DNA of 36,800 nt, from positions 1 through 36,800 of the forward strand of contig JAIQFN010000059.1 in NCBI GenBank assembly GCA_020073265.1, given 5' to 3'. This DNA comes from Terriglobia bacterium (GTDB taxonomy: Bacteria > Acidobacteriota > Terriglobia > Bryobacterales > Bryobacteraceae). This document shows, in pieces, positions 17,511-26,325 of this stretch (its first letter is position 1; every line of letters begins with the position of its first letter). The notes under the pieces are model-generated. The model was not told the DNA's origin. It worked only from the letters and a program-made list of their open reading frames with translations, and did not search any database. Made by a program: the position numbers and the translations under genes.

Positions 17511-18668
17511 ATGAGCGACCAAGTCGCGGGCCCGCACCCGAAGACTCGACCATCGAAGATTGAGACCCAGGCCGTGCACGCGGGGCGGCGCATCGATCCG
17601 TCGACTGGCGCGGTGACGCCGCCAATTCACGTTTCCAGTACTTTTGAACGCGGTTCCGATGGAGAATATCCGCGGGGCTTCAGTTACGCTCGCGAAGGAA
17701 ATCCAACCCGGCAATCGCTGGAAGAATGTCTGGCCGCGCTCGAAGGCGGAAAAGAAGCGCTGGCCTTCTCGTCGGGACTGGCGGTGGCCACGGCGTTATT
17801 ACAGGGACTGGAGCCCGGTGATCATATCATCGCGCCGGAGGATGTGTACTACGGCCTTCGGCAGGTGATCGGAGTGGTCTTCGCCAAGTGGCCGCTGGAG
17901 ACCAGCTATGTCGATATGACTGACCTGGCCGCGGTACGAGCGGCGCTCCGGCCGGCGACGCGGTTGGTTCTGATTGAGACGCCGTCGAACCCGCTGATGA
18001 AGATTACCGATCTGGCGGCGGTGGCGCGAATTGCGCGGGAGGTCAACGCCATCAGCGTGTGCGATGGCACCTTCACGACGCCGGTCCTGCAGCGGCCGCT
18101 CGATTTGGGTGTGGACATGGTTTGGCACTCGGTGACCAAGTACATTGGCGGCCACAGCGACATGGTTGGCGGCGCTCTGATCACGCGATACGACAATTAT
18201 CTTTTTGAGCGCGCGCGGAAGTCGCTGCTGTTCGGTGGAGCGGCGCCCTCGGCATTCGACTGTTGGCTGGCGCTGCGCGGCGCGAGCACGCTCCCATGGC
18301 GCATGCGTGCGCATTCAGGGAACGCTCTGGCCGTTGCGGAATTTCTCCAGCGGCATCCCGCGGTGGAACAAGTCCATTATCCGGGTCTGCCGGAGCATTC
18401 AGGCCATGCGATCGCAAAGCAGCAGATGACGGGCTGGGGCGGCATGTTGTCATTCCAGGTGCGCGGCGGCCGTGAAGCCGCTATGGCGGTGGCGGCGCGC
18501 GTCCGCTTGTTCACGCGCGCCACTAGTCTGGGCGGCCCGCACAGCCTCATCGAGCACCGCGCATCCATCGAAGGCCGCGACACCAAGACGCCGCAAAACC
18601 TGCTGCGCGCTTCGATTGGTCTGGAGAACTCCGACGATCTGATTGCTGATCTGGAGCAGGCCCTGTAG
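17511..18668 (+). CDS. PLP-dependent Cys/Met metabolism enzyme (cystathionine gamma-synthase/lyase family)
   Basis: 385 residues from ATG 17511, with gagga seven bases upstream; the open frame starts earlier at 17397 but that N-terminus is not family-like. Family features in order are the ETQAVHAG start, VTPPIHVSSTF, YAREGNPTR with Tyr59 and Arg61, ETPSNPLMKITD, the PLP-N1 Asp185, and the Schiff-base Lys210 in HSVTKYIGGHSD. The segment around Asp185 reads CDGTFTTP where DNTF is usual. The protein is a cytoplasmic tetramer by family analogy. Sequence alone does not separate gamma-synthase, gamma-lyase, homocysteine synthase and methionine gamma-lyase, so no gene symbol is given. The 3' end lies six bases from the convergent lipocalin-like gene. 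Confidence 0.85.
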   Translation: MSDQVAGPHPKTRPSKIETQAVHAGRRIDPSTGAVTPPIHVSSTFERGSDGEYPRGFSYAREGNPTRQSLEECLAALEGGKEALAFSSGLAVATALLQGLEPGDHIIAPEDVYYGLRQVIGVVFAKWPLETSYVDMTDLAAVRAALRPATRLVLIETPSNPLMKITDLAAVARIAREVNAISVCDGTFTTPVLQRPLDLGVDMVWHSVTKYIGGHSDMVGGALITRYDNYLFERARKSLLFGGAAPSAFDCWLALRGASTLPWRMRAHSGNALAVAEFLQRHPAVEQVHYPGLPEHSGHAIAKQQMTGWGGMLSFQVRGGREAAMAVAARVRLFTRATSLGGPHSLIEHRASIEGRDTKTPQNLLRASIGLENSDDLIADLEQAL

Positions 18669-18674
18669 AGCGCC

Positions 18675-19184
18675 TCAGGCGTCGGCGACGCGCTCCCACT
18701 CCAGCTTCGAGTTGAAATTCGGCGGCACGCTCAGGTAGAGTCCCTTGCTCGTGAACTCGTAGCGCCGCTCGAAATCAACGCCGGAGAACGTGGGACTCGA
18801 TCCACCCTCGATGTGATGGATCACGATGCCGCGCTCCTCCTGGACTTCGAAAGTGCCCATGTAGGCGATGAATCCCGAGTTGGTCCTCTGAGCCTGTCGC
18901 AATGCCCCGCGCACCTCGTCCAGGTTGGCCGTCTGCGGATTGACGCGCGGTGGCGGCTTGCGATCGCGGCGCATCAACATCACCGACATCTGGCCGCTCT
19001 TGTGATAAGTCACTCTGCCGATCGGATCGGCTCCCAAGGGTTCGACGACCGTGCCGTCCGGATTGGTGGTCCTCCAACTGAGCAGCTTGTAGATTCCCGG
19101 GAGACGATCGCGCGCGGAAGTCGCGGCCTGGAGGCCCGCTAGCCCCGCAAATCCCAGCACGCCGATGGCATGTCGACGATCCAT
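18675..19184 (-). CDS. Secreted lipocalin-like domain protein
   Basis: 169 residues. A strong ribosome site (aggagg) precedes the ATG at 19184. The N-terminus MDRRHAIGVLGFAGLAGL is a signal peptide of short Tat-like appearance (RR followed by a hydrophobic stretch, cleavage near residue 22). The rest resembles the lipocalin-like family PF13924: GIYKLLSWRTTNPDGTVVEP near the start, GRVTYHKSGQMSVMLMR, GFIAYMGTFEV, and HHIEGGSSPTFSG. That family forms a small beta-barrel and is of unknown ligand. It is downstream of the PQQ dehydrogenase on the same strand with a gap of about 40 bases, so a shared transcript starting from the VOC gene is possible. Confidence 0.75.
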   Translation of the reverse strand: MDRRHAIGVLGFAGLAGLQAATSARDRLPGIYKLLSWRTTNPDGTVVEPLGADPIGRVTYHKSGQMSVMLMRRDRKPPPRVNPQTANLDEVRGALRQAQRTNSGFIAYMGTFEVQEERGIVIHHIEGGSSPTFSGVDFERRYEFTSKGLYLSVPPNFNSKLEWERVADA

Positions 19185-19225
19185 GGATTTCCTCCTCTCA
19201 AAACCGTATCAGTCGGCTCTTGCCA

Positions 19226-21280
19226 TCAAGGCAGAGTGAGTGCAATGATCTCCGGTAACTCGCCCGGTTTTCCACTTACTGTAAGTGCGATGTATTGCTT
19301 TTCTCCAAGCCTGTAAGTCATCGGCGTACCTAGCGCGACGCCAGGCAGGTCGGCGGAAGCCAGTTCTCTGCCGTTCGACTTGTCATATGCCACCAGCCGC
19401 GGCCCGTTGTTGGAGCCTCCAGCCGACAAGGCGTAAATCAAGAGCGTCTTGGTCAGCAATGGCCCTGGAGTCAGACCGTCGCCGCCCAGGGGAGGAAGAT
19501 TGAGCGGCTTCAGCAGCGGATTGTTGCGCAAACGGTCGCCATTGCCGGTCGGAGTCATCCACACGTGTTCGCCCTTATTCATGTCGATGGCCGTCATCCG
19601 AGTGTACGGCGGCTTGAAGAGCTGGAGTCCCTGCGGCATGCGCGGCGGTGCTGATCCACGCGCTTCCATGTATCTCAGGTTTCCGTGCAGCGATTGATCC
19701 GGCAACGCCAGCGCGTTGGTGGACCAGGCGTTTCGCGAAGGCACATACAAAATGCCGGTGTCGGGATCCACTGCTGCGCCGCCCCAGTTTCCGCCGCCGC
19801 CGGTGCTCGGACGTTGAATCGTCCCAGCGAGCGAGGGCGGAGTGAAAAGTGGGCCGAGCTTGAAGCCTTTCACCGCTTCCACTGCCATGGCGCGAATCGC
19901 CGGAGTGAAATCGACAAAGTCGTTCAGTTGCGCGCCCTGATATTCGAAGGCCGGCGGCTTGGTGGGGAATGGCTGCGTGGGAGACGCCTCTTCTCCCGGG
20001 ATATCCGACGCTGGCACTGGCCGCTCCACGATCGGCCAGATTGGTTTTCCCGTTACGCGATCGAAGGCGTACAGGAAGCCTTGCTTGGTGATCTGCGCCA
20101 GCGCTTTGACCGGTCTTCCATCCACGGTAATGTTCAGCAGGTTGGGCGCCGCGGGATTATCGTAATCCCAAAGCCCGTGGTGCACGGTCTGGAAATGCCA
20201 GATGCGCTCGCCGGTCTCGACATCGAGACAGAGGATGCTTTCGGCGAACAGGTTGTTTCCGTGGCGATGACCGCCGTAAAAATCCGGCGCGGTGGTGTTG
20301 GTTGGAATATAAACGTAGCCGAGCTCGGGGTCCGCGCTCATCATCGACCAGACGGTGGCCTTGCCGGCGTAGGCCCAGGAATCGTCCTTCCAGGTCTCCA
20401 GGCCGTAGTCGCCCGGCCGCGGAATGGTGCGGAAGGTCCACTTTACCTTGCCAGTGCGCGCGTCGAAGGCCCGGAGCCAGCCGGGGATTTGTTCCTTGGT
20501 GATGATGTAGGAAGAGATGGACGCCGGCGTAATCACGACGTCGCGCACCACCAGGGGCGGAGACTGGACCGAATAAGTGAGCGCATTCAGGAAGTCGCGG
20601 TCGCCGCGCTTGGCGCGTGGCAGGCCATCCATCAGATCCACGCGGCCGTTCTTGCCGAAGTCCTCGCACAGCCGGCCGGTCTTGGCGTCCACGGCGATCA
20701 GGTATCCGTCGCCGGTGCCCCAGTAGATTCGCTCCTCCTTGCCATCGGTCCAATAGGCCACGCCGCGCTGGTTCCATCGGGCGGTCATGGTGGTGGTGCC
20801 CGCTTCGTAGCTTTTCGGGTTGAAAACCCAGCGCGTCGCGCCGGTCGCTGCGTCGAGCGCCGCCCCCACCGAGGAAGGTGAGTTGAGGTAGAGGACGCCG
20901 CCGGCCATCAGCGGAGTCGCTTTGAAATTGCTCGTAAACGGCGCCGCGCCGTCGCGCCAGCGTTTTGGATCGATTCTCTTGAGCTCCGCGAAAATCTCGT
21001 TGGGGGCAGCAGTCCACTCCGCGCCGCCGGGCAGAGTCATGCTGAGTGACGCGTCGGGCGACTTGGCGCGCCATGCGATCTTCAATCGTGAGAAGTTGTC
21101 TTTGTTGATCTGGTCGAGCGGCGAATATTTCGTGCCGGCCAGATCGCCTCCGTAGGTTGTCCATTCGCCTTGCGCAGTGGTGGGTGGATTCCGATTCTGC
21201 GCGGACAGGACGCAGGCGCCCGCTAGCAGCAATGCCGGGCCGAGTTGCCACAATGCTCTACCGCTGGAGGCGCGTCTCAT
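19226..21280 (-). CDS. PQQ-dependent dehydrogenase (quinoprotein glucose dehydrogenase-like)
   Basis: 684 residues from ATG 21280, preceded by taggaga that overlaps the stop of the upstream VOC gene. The frame is open for 256 codons further upstream, but that part is out of frame with the VOC gene and is a shadow. Residues 1-27 are a signal peptide ending in LSAQ. The mature part starts GEWTTYGGDLAGTKYSPLDQ, a quinoprotein propeller hallmark. Tryptophan-docking repeats follow, such as GATRWVFNPKSYE, RIYWGTGDGYLIAVDAKTG and GERIWHFQTVHHGLWDYD, and the C-terminus has ELASADLPGVALGTPMTYR. It should be an eight-bladed periplasmic propeller passing electrons from a sugar or alcohol to quinone or cytochrome. 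No cytochrome c motif (CxxCH) is present, so an external acceptor is needed. The substrate is not determined. Confidence 0.85.
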   Translation of the reverse strand: MRRASSGRALWQLGPALLLAGACVLSAQNRNPPTTAQGEWTTYGGDLAGTKYSPLDQINKDNFSRLKIAWRAKSPDASLSMTLPGGAEWTAAPNEIFAELKRIDPKRWRDGAAPFTSNFKATPLMAGGVLYLNSPSSVGAALDAATGATRWVFNPKSYEAGTTTMTARWNQRGVAYWTDGKEERIYWGTGDGYLIAVDAKTGRLCEDFGKNGRVDLMDGLPRAKRGDRDFLNALTYSVQSPPLVVRDVVITPASISSYIITKEQIPGWLRAFDARTGKVKWTFRTIPRPGDYGLETWKDDSWAYAGKATVWSMMSADPELGYVYIPTNTTAPDFYGGHRHGNNLFAESILCLDVETGERIWHFQTVHHGLWDYDNPAAPNLLNITVDGRPVKALAQITKQGFLYAFDRVTGKPIWPIVERPVPASDIPGEEASPTQPFPTKPPAFEYQGAQLNDFVDFTPAIRAMAVEAVKGFKLGPLFTPPSLAGTIQRPSTGGGGNWGGAAVDPDTGILYVPSRNAWSTNALALPDQSLHGNLRYMEARGSAPPRMPQGLQLFKPPYTRMTAIDMNKGEHVWMTPTGNGDRLRNNPLLKPLNLPPLGGDGLTPGPLLTKTLLIYALSAGGSNNGPRLVAYDKSNGRELASADLPGVALGTPMTYRLGEKQYIALTVSGKPGELPEIIALTLP

Positions 21281-21291
21281 CGCTGGATCTC

Positions 21292-22074
21292 CTACGGCTG
21301 GGAACGCTGAATCATTTCGACGCGGGATCCGTCGCAATCCACGGCGATGGCGTACCACAAGTTGCGAAGCTGGCGCGGCTCGACGCGGAACGCGATGTTC
21401 TTCGCCTGGAGGTCCGCGGCTTTTTGATGGACGTCCGGAACCAGCAATCCTATATATTGGATGGACCCGTTGGAGTTGGCAGTATTCCCGCCGTTGTTTT
21501 GAGCCAGCAGCCACACTCCGCCGTAACGCAGGCCGTCGATCCGTCCCTTGAGCTTGGCCCGTTCGCCGCCGAACATGTCCTGATATCACTGCAGCGTGGT
21601 TTCCGGCTTGGGAACGCTCAGATGGACGTGGTGGAAGCCCAGCAGGTCGGGATCCTGGACCATCTCGATTTTGATCCCGAACGGATCCTCGATGAAGGCC
21701 AGCTTGAAGAGGCCCGGAATATCGCGAGGCGCATTGAGCACCTTGGCGCCGCCCGCTTCGGCCTCCTTGATCGCCGCGTCCAGGTCGGCGTACGAGACGC
21801 CGATATGATCGATCAGTGCGCCGGCGCTGTGCTGCGGCTCCTGACCTTTCAGAAACACGATCAGCACGTTGCCAAACTTCACTTGGGTGCCTTGTCCGGG
21901 AACGCCGACGGGAGCCGCGCCCAGGTATTTGGCGTACCACTCCGCGGCTCGGGCAGGCTCGGTGACATTGATGTGCACGTTGTCCCACGAAGCGGGCTGC
22001 GTTTGAGCGCGCAGTCCGTAGCCGAGCAGCGCCATAGTCGCCACGCACGCCGCGCGGCAGAAAGAATGCTTCAT
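21292..22074 (-). pseudogene. Two-domain VOC (glyoxalase-like) secreted protein, interrupted by in-frame TGA
   Basis: ATG at 22074 follows a good ribosome site (aggaagga). Residues 1-24 are a signal peptide; residues about 30-145 form one VOC domain (WDNVHINVTEPARAAEWYAK, then GLFKLAFIEDPFGIKIEMVQ). A second VOC domain begins FHHVHLSVPKPETTLQ and meets TGA at 21586-21588. Past it the same frame continues without a shift: YQDMFGGERAKLKGRIDGL and on to RVEMIQRSQP and TAG at 21292. The first domain has Trp (AAEWYAKYLG) where the second has the TGA, so a TGG to TGA change is the simplest reading. VOC domains work as pairs, so the first half (162 residues) is probably not fully active alone. The PQQ dehydrogenase starts 11 bases after. 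Confidence 0.8.
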
Positions 22075-22203
22075 GCAGGTCCTTCCTTTCCCCTCAACAA
22101 ATGTTACCGCCGCATCGAGGCGCGCGGAAAACAGGTCGCGTCAGGAAGGGACATCGTTGAGCTGAATGTGCTATCGTGAACTCCCTTACCGGAGGACGTA
22201 ACG

Positions 22204-22725
22204 ATGAGAAGTTGTGGTGAAAAGCGACTAGACAAGCTGGCTTTCTGCGGCTGCCTTGCGCTGCTCCTGCTTACATCTGCCTGCAATCAGCAAACGCCGG
22301 CGGACACTCGATCGGCCGATGAACAGGCGATCAGAGAGCTGGACGCTCAATGGTCGAAAACGGCCGGGGCCAACGACTTGGATGGCACCGTCTCATATTA
22401 CAGTGATGATGCCTTTCTGCTGCCGCCCAACGCGCCCATGGCCAGCGACAAGCAGGGGATTCGCGCTTCGTGGGCCTCGCTGCTCGGTCCGAACGTCTCG
22501 GTGTCCTGGCAGGTAAGCAAGATCGAGGTGGCCCGCTCCGGCGATCTGGCGTATGTGGTGGGCGTTTATGTGCTGACTATGAAGGATCCGCAGGGCCAGC
22601 CAGTGACCGATCGCGGCAAGCTGATTGAGGTGTGGAAGAAGCAAGCGGACGGCAAGTGGAAGGCGGTGGCCGACACTTATAACTCCGACCTTCCGCCGCA
22701 GGCGCCTCCCGAGAAAAAGAAGTAG
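22204..22725 (+). CDS. Lipoprotein with SnoaL/DUF4440-like (NTF2-fold) domain
   Basis: 173 residues, ATG 22204 after a good ribosome site (cggagg). The N-terminus ends in a lipobox (LTSAC, Cys27), so the mature protein should be a membrane-anchored periplasmic lipoprotein. The body has the DUF4440/SnoaL pattern: ADEQAIRELDAQWSKTAGANDL, GTVSYYSDDAFLLPPNAP, GIRASWASLL and, at the end, GKLIEVWKKQADGKWKAVAD. This cone-shaped fold binds small hydrophobic ligands or serves as a steroid-isomerase-like or ketosteroid-type scaffold; the ligand here is unknown. The C-terminus is Pro/Lys-rich. It is divergent from the VOC gene. Confidence 0.8.
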   Translation: MRSCGEKRLDKLAFCGCLALLLLTSACNQQTPADTRSADEQAIRELDAQWSKTAGANDLDGTVSYYSDDAFLLPPNAPMASDKQGIRASWASLLGPNVSVSWQVSKIEVARSGDLAYVVGVYVLTMKDPQGQPVTDRGKLIEVWKKQADGKWKAVADTYNSDLPPQAPPEKKK

Positions 22726-22835
22726 GAGTTCTGCCCTCAAGTCTTCGCCCGGTGTGATCGAAACAGCCGGTTCTTTGCGCCTGAAGTAGCAGAGAGGCGC
22801 CGAATGGCGCCGTCCGACGCTGAAAGGGAGCCTGG

Positions 22836-23321
22836 TTGAACCGTCATCTAACGATCGCGTCTGCCGTCTTTACCTGGGCCGGAGCGCTGCTAGGCCTGCC
22901 ATCGCTCGCTGCTTTGCTTTACTTCGTGTGGGCGCTGGTGGGACTGCACTTGACACCCACTGGGAATACCGGCGGGAAGCCGGAGTATAACTCACTGGTC
23001 GGCCTTCTCGTGGGCGGTGCGCAGTTGGCCGGCAAGGCAATGAAGTGGTTGACGGCCGGAGCGCAGTGGGCCATCATTTTGCTGGCGGCCCTGTCGCTGC
23101 TGCTCCTGGTGTTCGCGATTGTCCTGTTTGCCGTCGGGCGCGGACTGCACGCACATCATGCTTGGGCTAGAGTCCTCGGAGTCATCCTGGCGTCCGGGCT
23201 CTTGCTCGCCGGTGCGTCCAGCGCCTTGATGTTCCGCCAGAGCCTGGCAGTCGCCGCCGCCTCGGTGGTTGCTGCCATGTCCGCGTATGTCGTCTGGGCT
23301 TTGTGTCGGGAATTCGCTTGA
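22836..23321 (+). CDS. Small integral membrane protein, unknown function
   Basis: 161 residues from a TTG at 22836, with aaaggga at 22824-22830 as ribosome site; no better ATG lies nearby. Four transmembrane stretches are visible: about 8-35, 75-100, 108-128 and 132-155. Between the first two lies a loop with Gly/Pro (TPTGNTGGKPEYNS) and an amphipathic segment. I do not recognise a family. It lies 110 bases after the lipoprotein gene and 92 bases before the BamE-like gene, all on the same strand, so joint expression is possible. Confidence 0.6.
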   Translation: MNRHLTIASAVFTWAGALLGLPSLAALLYFVWALVGLHLTPTGNTGGKPEYNSLVGLLVGGAQLAGKAMKWLTAGAQWAIILLAALSLLLLVFAIVLFAVGRGLHAHHAWARVLGVILASGLLLAGASSALMFRQSLAVAAASVVAAMSAYVVWALCREFA

Positions 23322-23413
23322 GTTGCAAAAGACCCGGCCTTATCTCCCGAAAAACGGCCCACAAACACCTTAGATCCCTGCACCGACTTCGACCCGCGTC
23401 CGATCAGTGAAGC

Positions 23414-24334
23414 ATGCACCGCTTGAATGCGGGCGTGCGCCTGTGCGCGTGGCTCGCGATCTGCCCGTTGATTCTGGCCCAAGCGCCGCGTGTCACCGAG
23501 ACGAAATGGGTCGGCCTTGGCAACGACAAACAACTGCTGCGCAAGATCAACGGACGCTGGTGGAGCCAGGACAATCGCGAAGTTTACCCGCCATCCAAAG
23601 GCGGCATATTCTGGGAACTCGATTCAAAGCCCGGCGTCTGCCAGTTCTTTCACCACCGGCCATTCCAACTCGAGCGCGCGGAATCGCTGCGGCTGTGGAT
23701 GACAAAGGATGAAGTGGAGGCGGCGTTGGGACAGCCGAACCGGATCTTCGGGACCGACGGCCATGCCTTCTGGTATTACTACGCGTCCAACGGAACCAAA
23801 CTCCACGTCCGCTTCATGGATGACGGCGTGTTGGGCGAGGCCAGGTATTACGCCATTGGGGAGAAGAACTGGCCGGTGGCGTCAATCGAGCGCGAGTTGA
23901 ATGGCCGGGATATATATAAACTGCTGCAGGAGCGCGCCGAGAAAAAATCTGAGGAGTGGCTGGCGAAAAAGAGAGAAGAGAACCGGATCGATCAGGCTGC
24001 CCGCAGCGAGGCTCTGCGAAGGAGCGTTCGCCCGGCCGGTTCCGGCGCCAGGTCGCGGGTTGTGCAGCCCAGCGTGGTTGTGGTGGATCCCGTGCCAGTA
24101 CCACGAGCGGAACCCGAGCAGCCAGCGCAGAAGCGGGTTGTTTCGGCCGAGGCGCTGGCGGCGGTGACGCTGGGCGCGACCCGTGATAACGTCTTGAGCC
24201 GGCTGGGCGAGCCGAACTCGCGGTTTGCCATCACCGGTGACGAAGGCGTCCGTGAGTCCTTTACTTATGATCTGGACAGCGGCGAAACCGCCGTGATTCG
24301 TTTGCTCGATGGGAAAGTAGTGAAGGTGCGCTAA
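23414..24334 (+). CDS. Exported protein with two BamE/SmpA-like domains
   Basis: 306 residues with an N-terminal signal peptide (cleavage near LILAQA, residues 19-24). Two segments resemble the small BamE/SmpA-OmlA fold. The first (about 95-148) has MTKDEVEAALGQPNRIFG, then WYYY and VRFMDDGVLGEARYY. The second (about 245-306) has VTLGATRDNVLSRLGEPNSR, then ESFTYDLDSGETAVIRLLDG. Between them is a charged helix (about 160-200, KKSEEWLAKKREENR) and a Val/Pro-rich linker. A Trp-rich N-terminal part (INGRWWSQDNREVYPPSKGG) is unassigned. BamE assists outer-membrane protein assembly; the same role here is only inference. The start has a weak ribosome site. The next gene follows two bases after the stop. 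Confidence 0.6.
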   Translation: MHRLNAGVRLCAWLAICPLILAQAPRVTETKWVGLGNDKQLLRKINGRWWSQDNREVYPPSKGGIFWELDSKPGVCQFFHHRPFQLERAESLRLWMTKDEVEAALGQPNRIFGTDGHAFWYYYASNGTKLHVRFMDDGVLGEARYYAIGEKNWPVASIERELNGRDIYKLLQERAEKKSEEWLAKKREENRIDQAARSEALRRSVRPAGSGARSRVVQPSVVVVDPVPVPRAEPEQPAQKRVVSAEALAAVTLGATRDNVLSRLGEPNSRFAITGDEGVRESFTYDLDSGETAVIRLLDGKVVKVR

Positions 24335-24336
24335 CG

Positions 24337-24591
24337 ATGATTCAGCCGGTTACACTGCTGGGCGCGGGCCTGTGCCTGGGAGTTCTGTTCCTCCGCTACC
24401 GGAGCCAGCCCAAGGACCGCCCGCGCAGCAGCCCAAAACAGAAGATTAAAATGGCGAAACTTTTGTTCGCGGCGCTCCTGGCATGGATGACCATCAGCTA
24501 CACGCTGCAGCACATGATCGGCAAGCTGGATGGCGCCGCCGCCCACGAGCCATCGCTGATGGAACGCATCGTTTTTTACCTGGCAAAGTAA
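24337..24591 (+). CDS. Small membrane protein, unknown function
   Basis: 84 residues. The ATG lies two bases after the TAA of the BamE-like gene, so translation is probably coupled. It has a hydrophobic N-terminus (residues 4-19), a basic middle (RSQPKDRPRSSPKQKIK) and a second hydrophobic stretch (about 40-58). I do not recognise a family. The tight spacing supports it being a real gene. Confidence 0.5.
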   Translation: MIQPVTLLGAGLCLGVLFLRYRSQPKDRPRSSPKQKIKMAKLLFAALLAWMTISYTLQHMIGKLDGAAAHEPSLMERIVFYLAK

Positions 24592-24642
24592 CCAGCCGTA
24601 CCTAACCCCGATGCTGGCGCATCCAACAAACGGAGGCGCCCA

Positions 24643-26172
24643 ATGGCATCCCAAGCCGGTTCGGCAGTTCCCCGGTCCGTAGTTCTCAAGGCGGTCGCGA
24701 TTGTTTGCGCTTTGCTGCTCGCTCTCACCGTAAGCTGGGCGCAGGATCCGCAAGGTCCTCCGCCCCCCGTGAACTCGCAGCAGGCCGGGCCCCTGCTCTC
24801 GCCCGAGCAGTTGGACAACCTGGTTGCTCCCATCGCCCTGTATCCCGATCCGTTGCTCAGCCAGGCGCTCGCCGCCAGCACGTATCCGCTCGAGATCGTC
24901 GAGGCTCAGCAATGGCTTCAGGCCAACAGCAACCTGCGGGGCGAGCAGCTGATGGACGCCGCCAAGCAGCAAAACTGGGATCCGAGCGTCCAGGCCCTCA
25001 TCGCGTTTCCGGATGCGTTCCGGTTACTCAGTAGTGACATCCGCTGGACCACCGACCTGGGCAACGCTTTCCTGGCTCAGCAGGCGGATGTGATGAACGC
25101 GGTACAGCGCATGCGGGCGCGCGCCCGCGCCAACGGCAGGCTCAACAACACGCCGCAAGAAACGGTCACCACCGAAACCCAGGACGGCCAAAACGCCATC
25201 GAGATCCAGCCGGCCAATCCCCAGGTCGTGTACGTTCCCGTCTACGACCCTGCCTATGTGTGGGGCCCGCCGGTCTGGGGCGCGTACCCTGACCTCTGGT
25301 ATCCGGGCTTCAGCTTTGGGTTCGGGTTCGGCCCGGGCATTTTCATCGACTCATTTTTCCCCGGCTGGGGCGGTTGGGGCGGTTGGGGCTGGGGCTGTGG
25401 CTGGTTCGGCCATGGCCTGTTCCTCAACACCGGATTCTTCCACCGTTATGGATTCCACGACGGATTCGGACGCGGATTCAATGGCGGCTTCGGAGGCAGA
25501 GGCTTTGGTGGTCGCACTGCCTGGACGCATGATCCAGTTCATCGGATGGGCGTTCCTTATGCGAACCGGGTCGTGGCAAGCCGGTTCAATTCCAACCAGT
25601 TTCAACGCGGCCAAGGAAATCGCGGCCAGTTCGGCGGTGGCAATCGAGCCAACGTCGGCACTGCCAATGGCGGCTTAGCTCGCGGCGGCTTCGGAAACCG
25701 CGCATCCGGCGCGTTCCAATCCAATCGAGCCGCAGCGAACGCCGGAGCGAATGGGTTCCGGTCGCCATCCGCCGGCGGCTGGCAGCATTTCAGCGGCGGC
25801 AATCGTGCTGCTGCGAACGGCTCCTACGGAGGATTCTCCCGCTACGCATCGCCGAACAATGGAGCGCGCACCGGATCGCAAGCCTATCGCGCGCCGGCCC
25901 AGAGCTATCGCGGGTACAATAGCGCTTCCGCTTTCGGAAGAGCGCCTTCCAACCAGGCCCCGTCGTACAACCGGTCCTTCAGGCCGGCTTATTCGGCGCC
26001 CCGCCAGAGTTTCTCCGCGCCGCGCCAGAGCTTCTCCGCTCCCCGCCAATCCTTCTCCGCACCGCGTTCGTTCTCGGCTCCACACTATTCGGGCGGAGGT
26101 TTCTCGGGCGGCCACTCCGGAGGTTTCTCCGGTGGCCATTCGGGCGGAGGCGGAGGCGGCCATCGGCGTTAA
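24643..26172 (+). CDS. DUF3300 domain exported protein with Gly/Ser/Arg-rich tail
   Basis: 509 residues; ribosome site cggagg at 24630-24635. The N-terminal 33 residues hold a signal peptide (VLKAVAIVCALLLALTVSWA). Residues about 50-230 match DUF3300: LSPEQLDNLVAPIALYPDPL, then LEIVEAQQWLQ, WDPSVQALIAFP, and EIQPANPQVVYVPVYDPAYV. The function of DUF3300 is unknown; family members are exported. After it comes an aromatic and Gly-rich segment (residues about 230-300, many WGGWG and FGFGFG units), then a low-complexity basic tail ending in SFSAPRQ repeats and GGHSGG repeats. Such tails are disordered and could bind polyanions or the cell wall. A terminator follows at 26263-26288, closing this gene set. 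Confidence 0.8.
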   Translation: MASQAGSAVPRSVVLKAVAIVCALLLALTVSWAQDPQGPPPPVNSQQAGPLLSPEQLDNLVAPIALYPDPLLSQALAASTYPLEIVEAQQWLQANSNLRGEQLMDAAKQQNWDPSVQALIAFPDAFRLLSSDIRWTTDLGNAFLAQQADVMNAVQRMRARARANGRLNNTPQETVTTETQDGQNAIEIQPANPQVVYVPVYDPAYVWGPPVWGAYPDLWYPGFSFGFGFGPGIFIDSFFPGWGGWGGWGWGCGWFGHGLFLNTGFFHRYGFHDGFGRGFNGGFGGRGFGGRTAWTHDPVHRMGVPYANRVVASRFNSNQFQRGQGNRGQFGGGNRANVGTANGGLARGGFGNRASGAFQSNRAAANAGANGFRSPSAGGWQHFSGGNRAAANGSYGGFSRYASPNNGARTGSQAYRAPAQSYRGYNSASAFGRAPSNQAPSYNRSFRPAYSAPRQSFSAPRQSFSAPRQSFSAPRSFSAPHYSGGGFSGGHSGGFSGGHSGGGGGGHRR

Positions 26173-26262
26173 GCCTCTCAAATCGTCCACTGAAGGCGGT
26201 GGGATGCGTCGCGGACGAATAAGTACAAGACGACCTTGCTTTGTTTCCGCGGATTTATAGGA

Positions 26263-26288
26263 CCGAGCCGCTCGCCTCGGCTTTTTTT
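26263..26288 (+). terminator. Rho-independent terminator after the DUF3300 gene
   Basis: CCGAG (26263-26267) pairs with CTCGG (26276-26280), followed by seven T at 26282-26288. It sits 90 bases after the stop and just before the next promoter. Confidence 0.75.
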
Positions 26289-26290
26289 AC

Positions 26291-26319
26291 TTCACACACA
26301 CTGGCTTCCCTGCTATAAT
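26291..26319 (+). promoter_or_regulatory. Strong sigma70-type promoter of the nitrate operon
   Basis: TTCACA (26291-26296, five of six), 17-base spacer, TATAAT (26314-26319, six of six). It lies immediately after the terminator and fires toward the Fe-S subunit gene. Transcription should start near 26326. Confidence 0.8.
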
Positions 26320-26325
26320 CGCTTT

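Noticed and set aside
21586-21588. Selenocysteine codon in the VOC gene
   Set aside because: The matching residue in the first VOC domain is Trp and not Cys, and I know of no selenoprotein in this family.
21281-22048. N-terminal extension of the PQQ dehydrogenase (long open frame from 22048)
   Set aside because: It overlaps the VOC gene in another frame, has no signal peptide or family similarity, and the ATG at 21280 has a ribosome site and a signal peptide.
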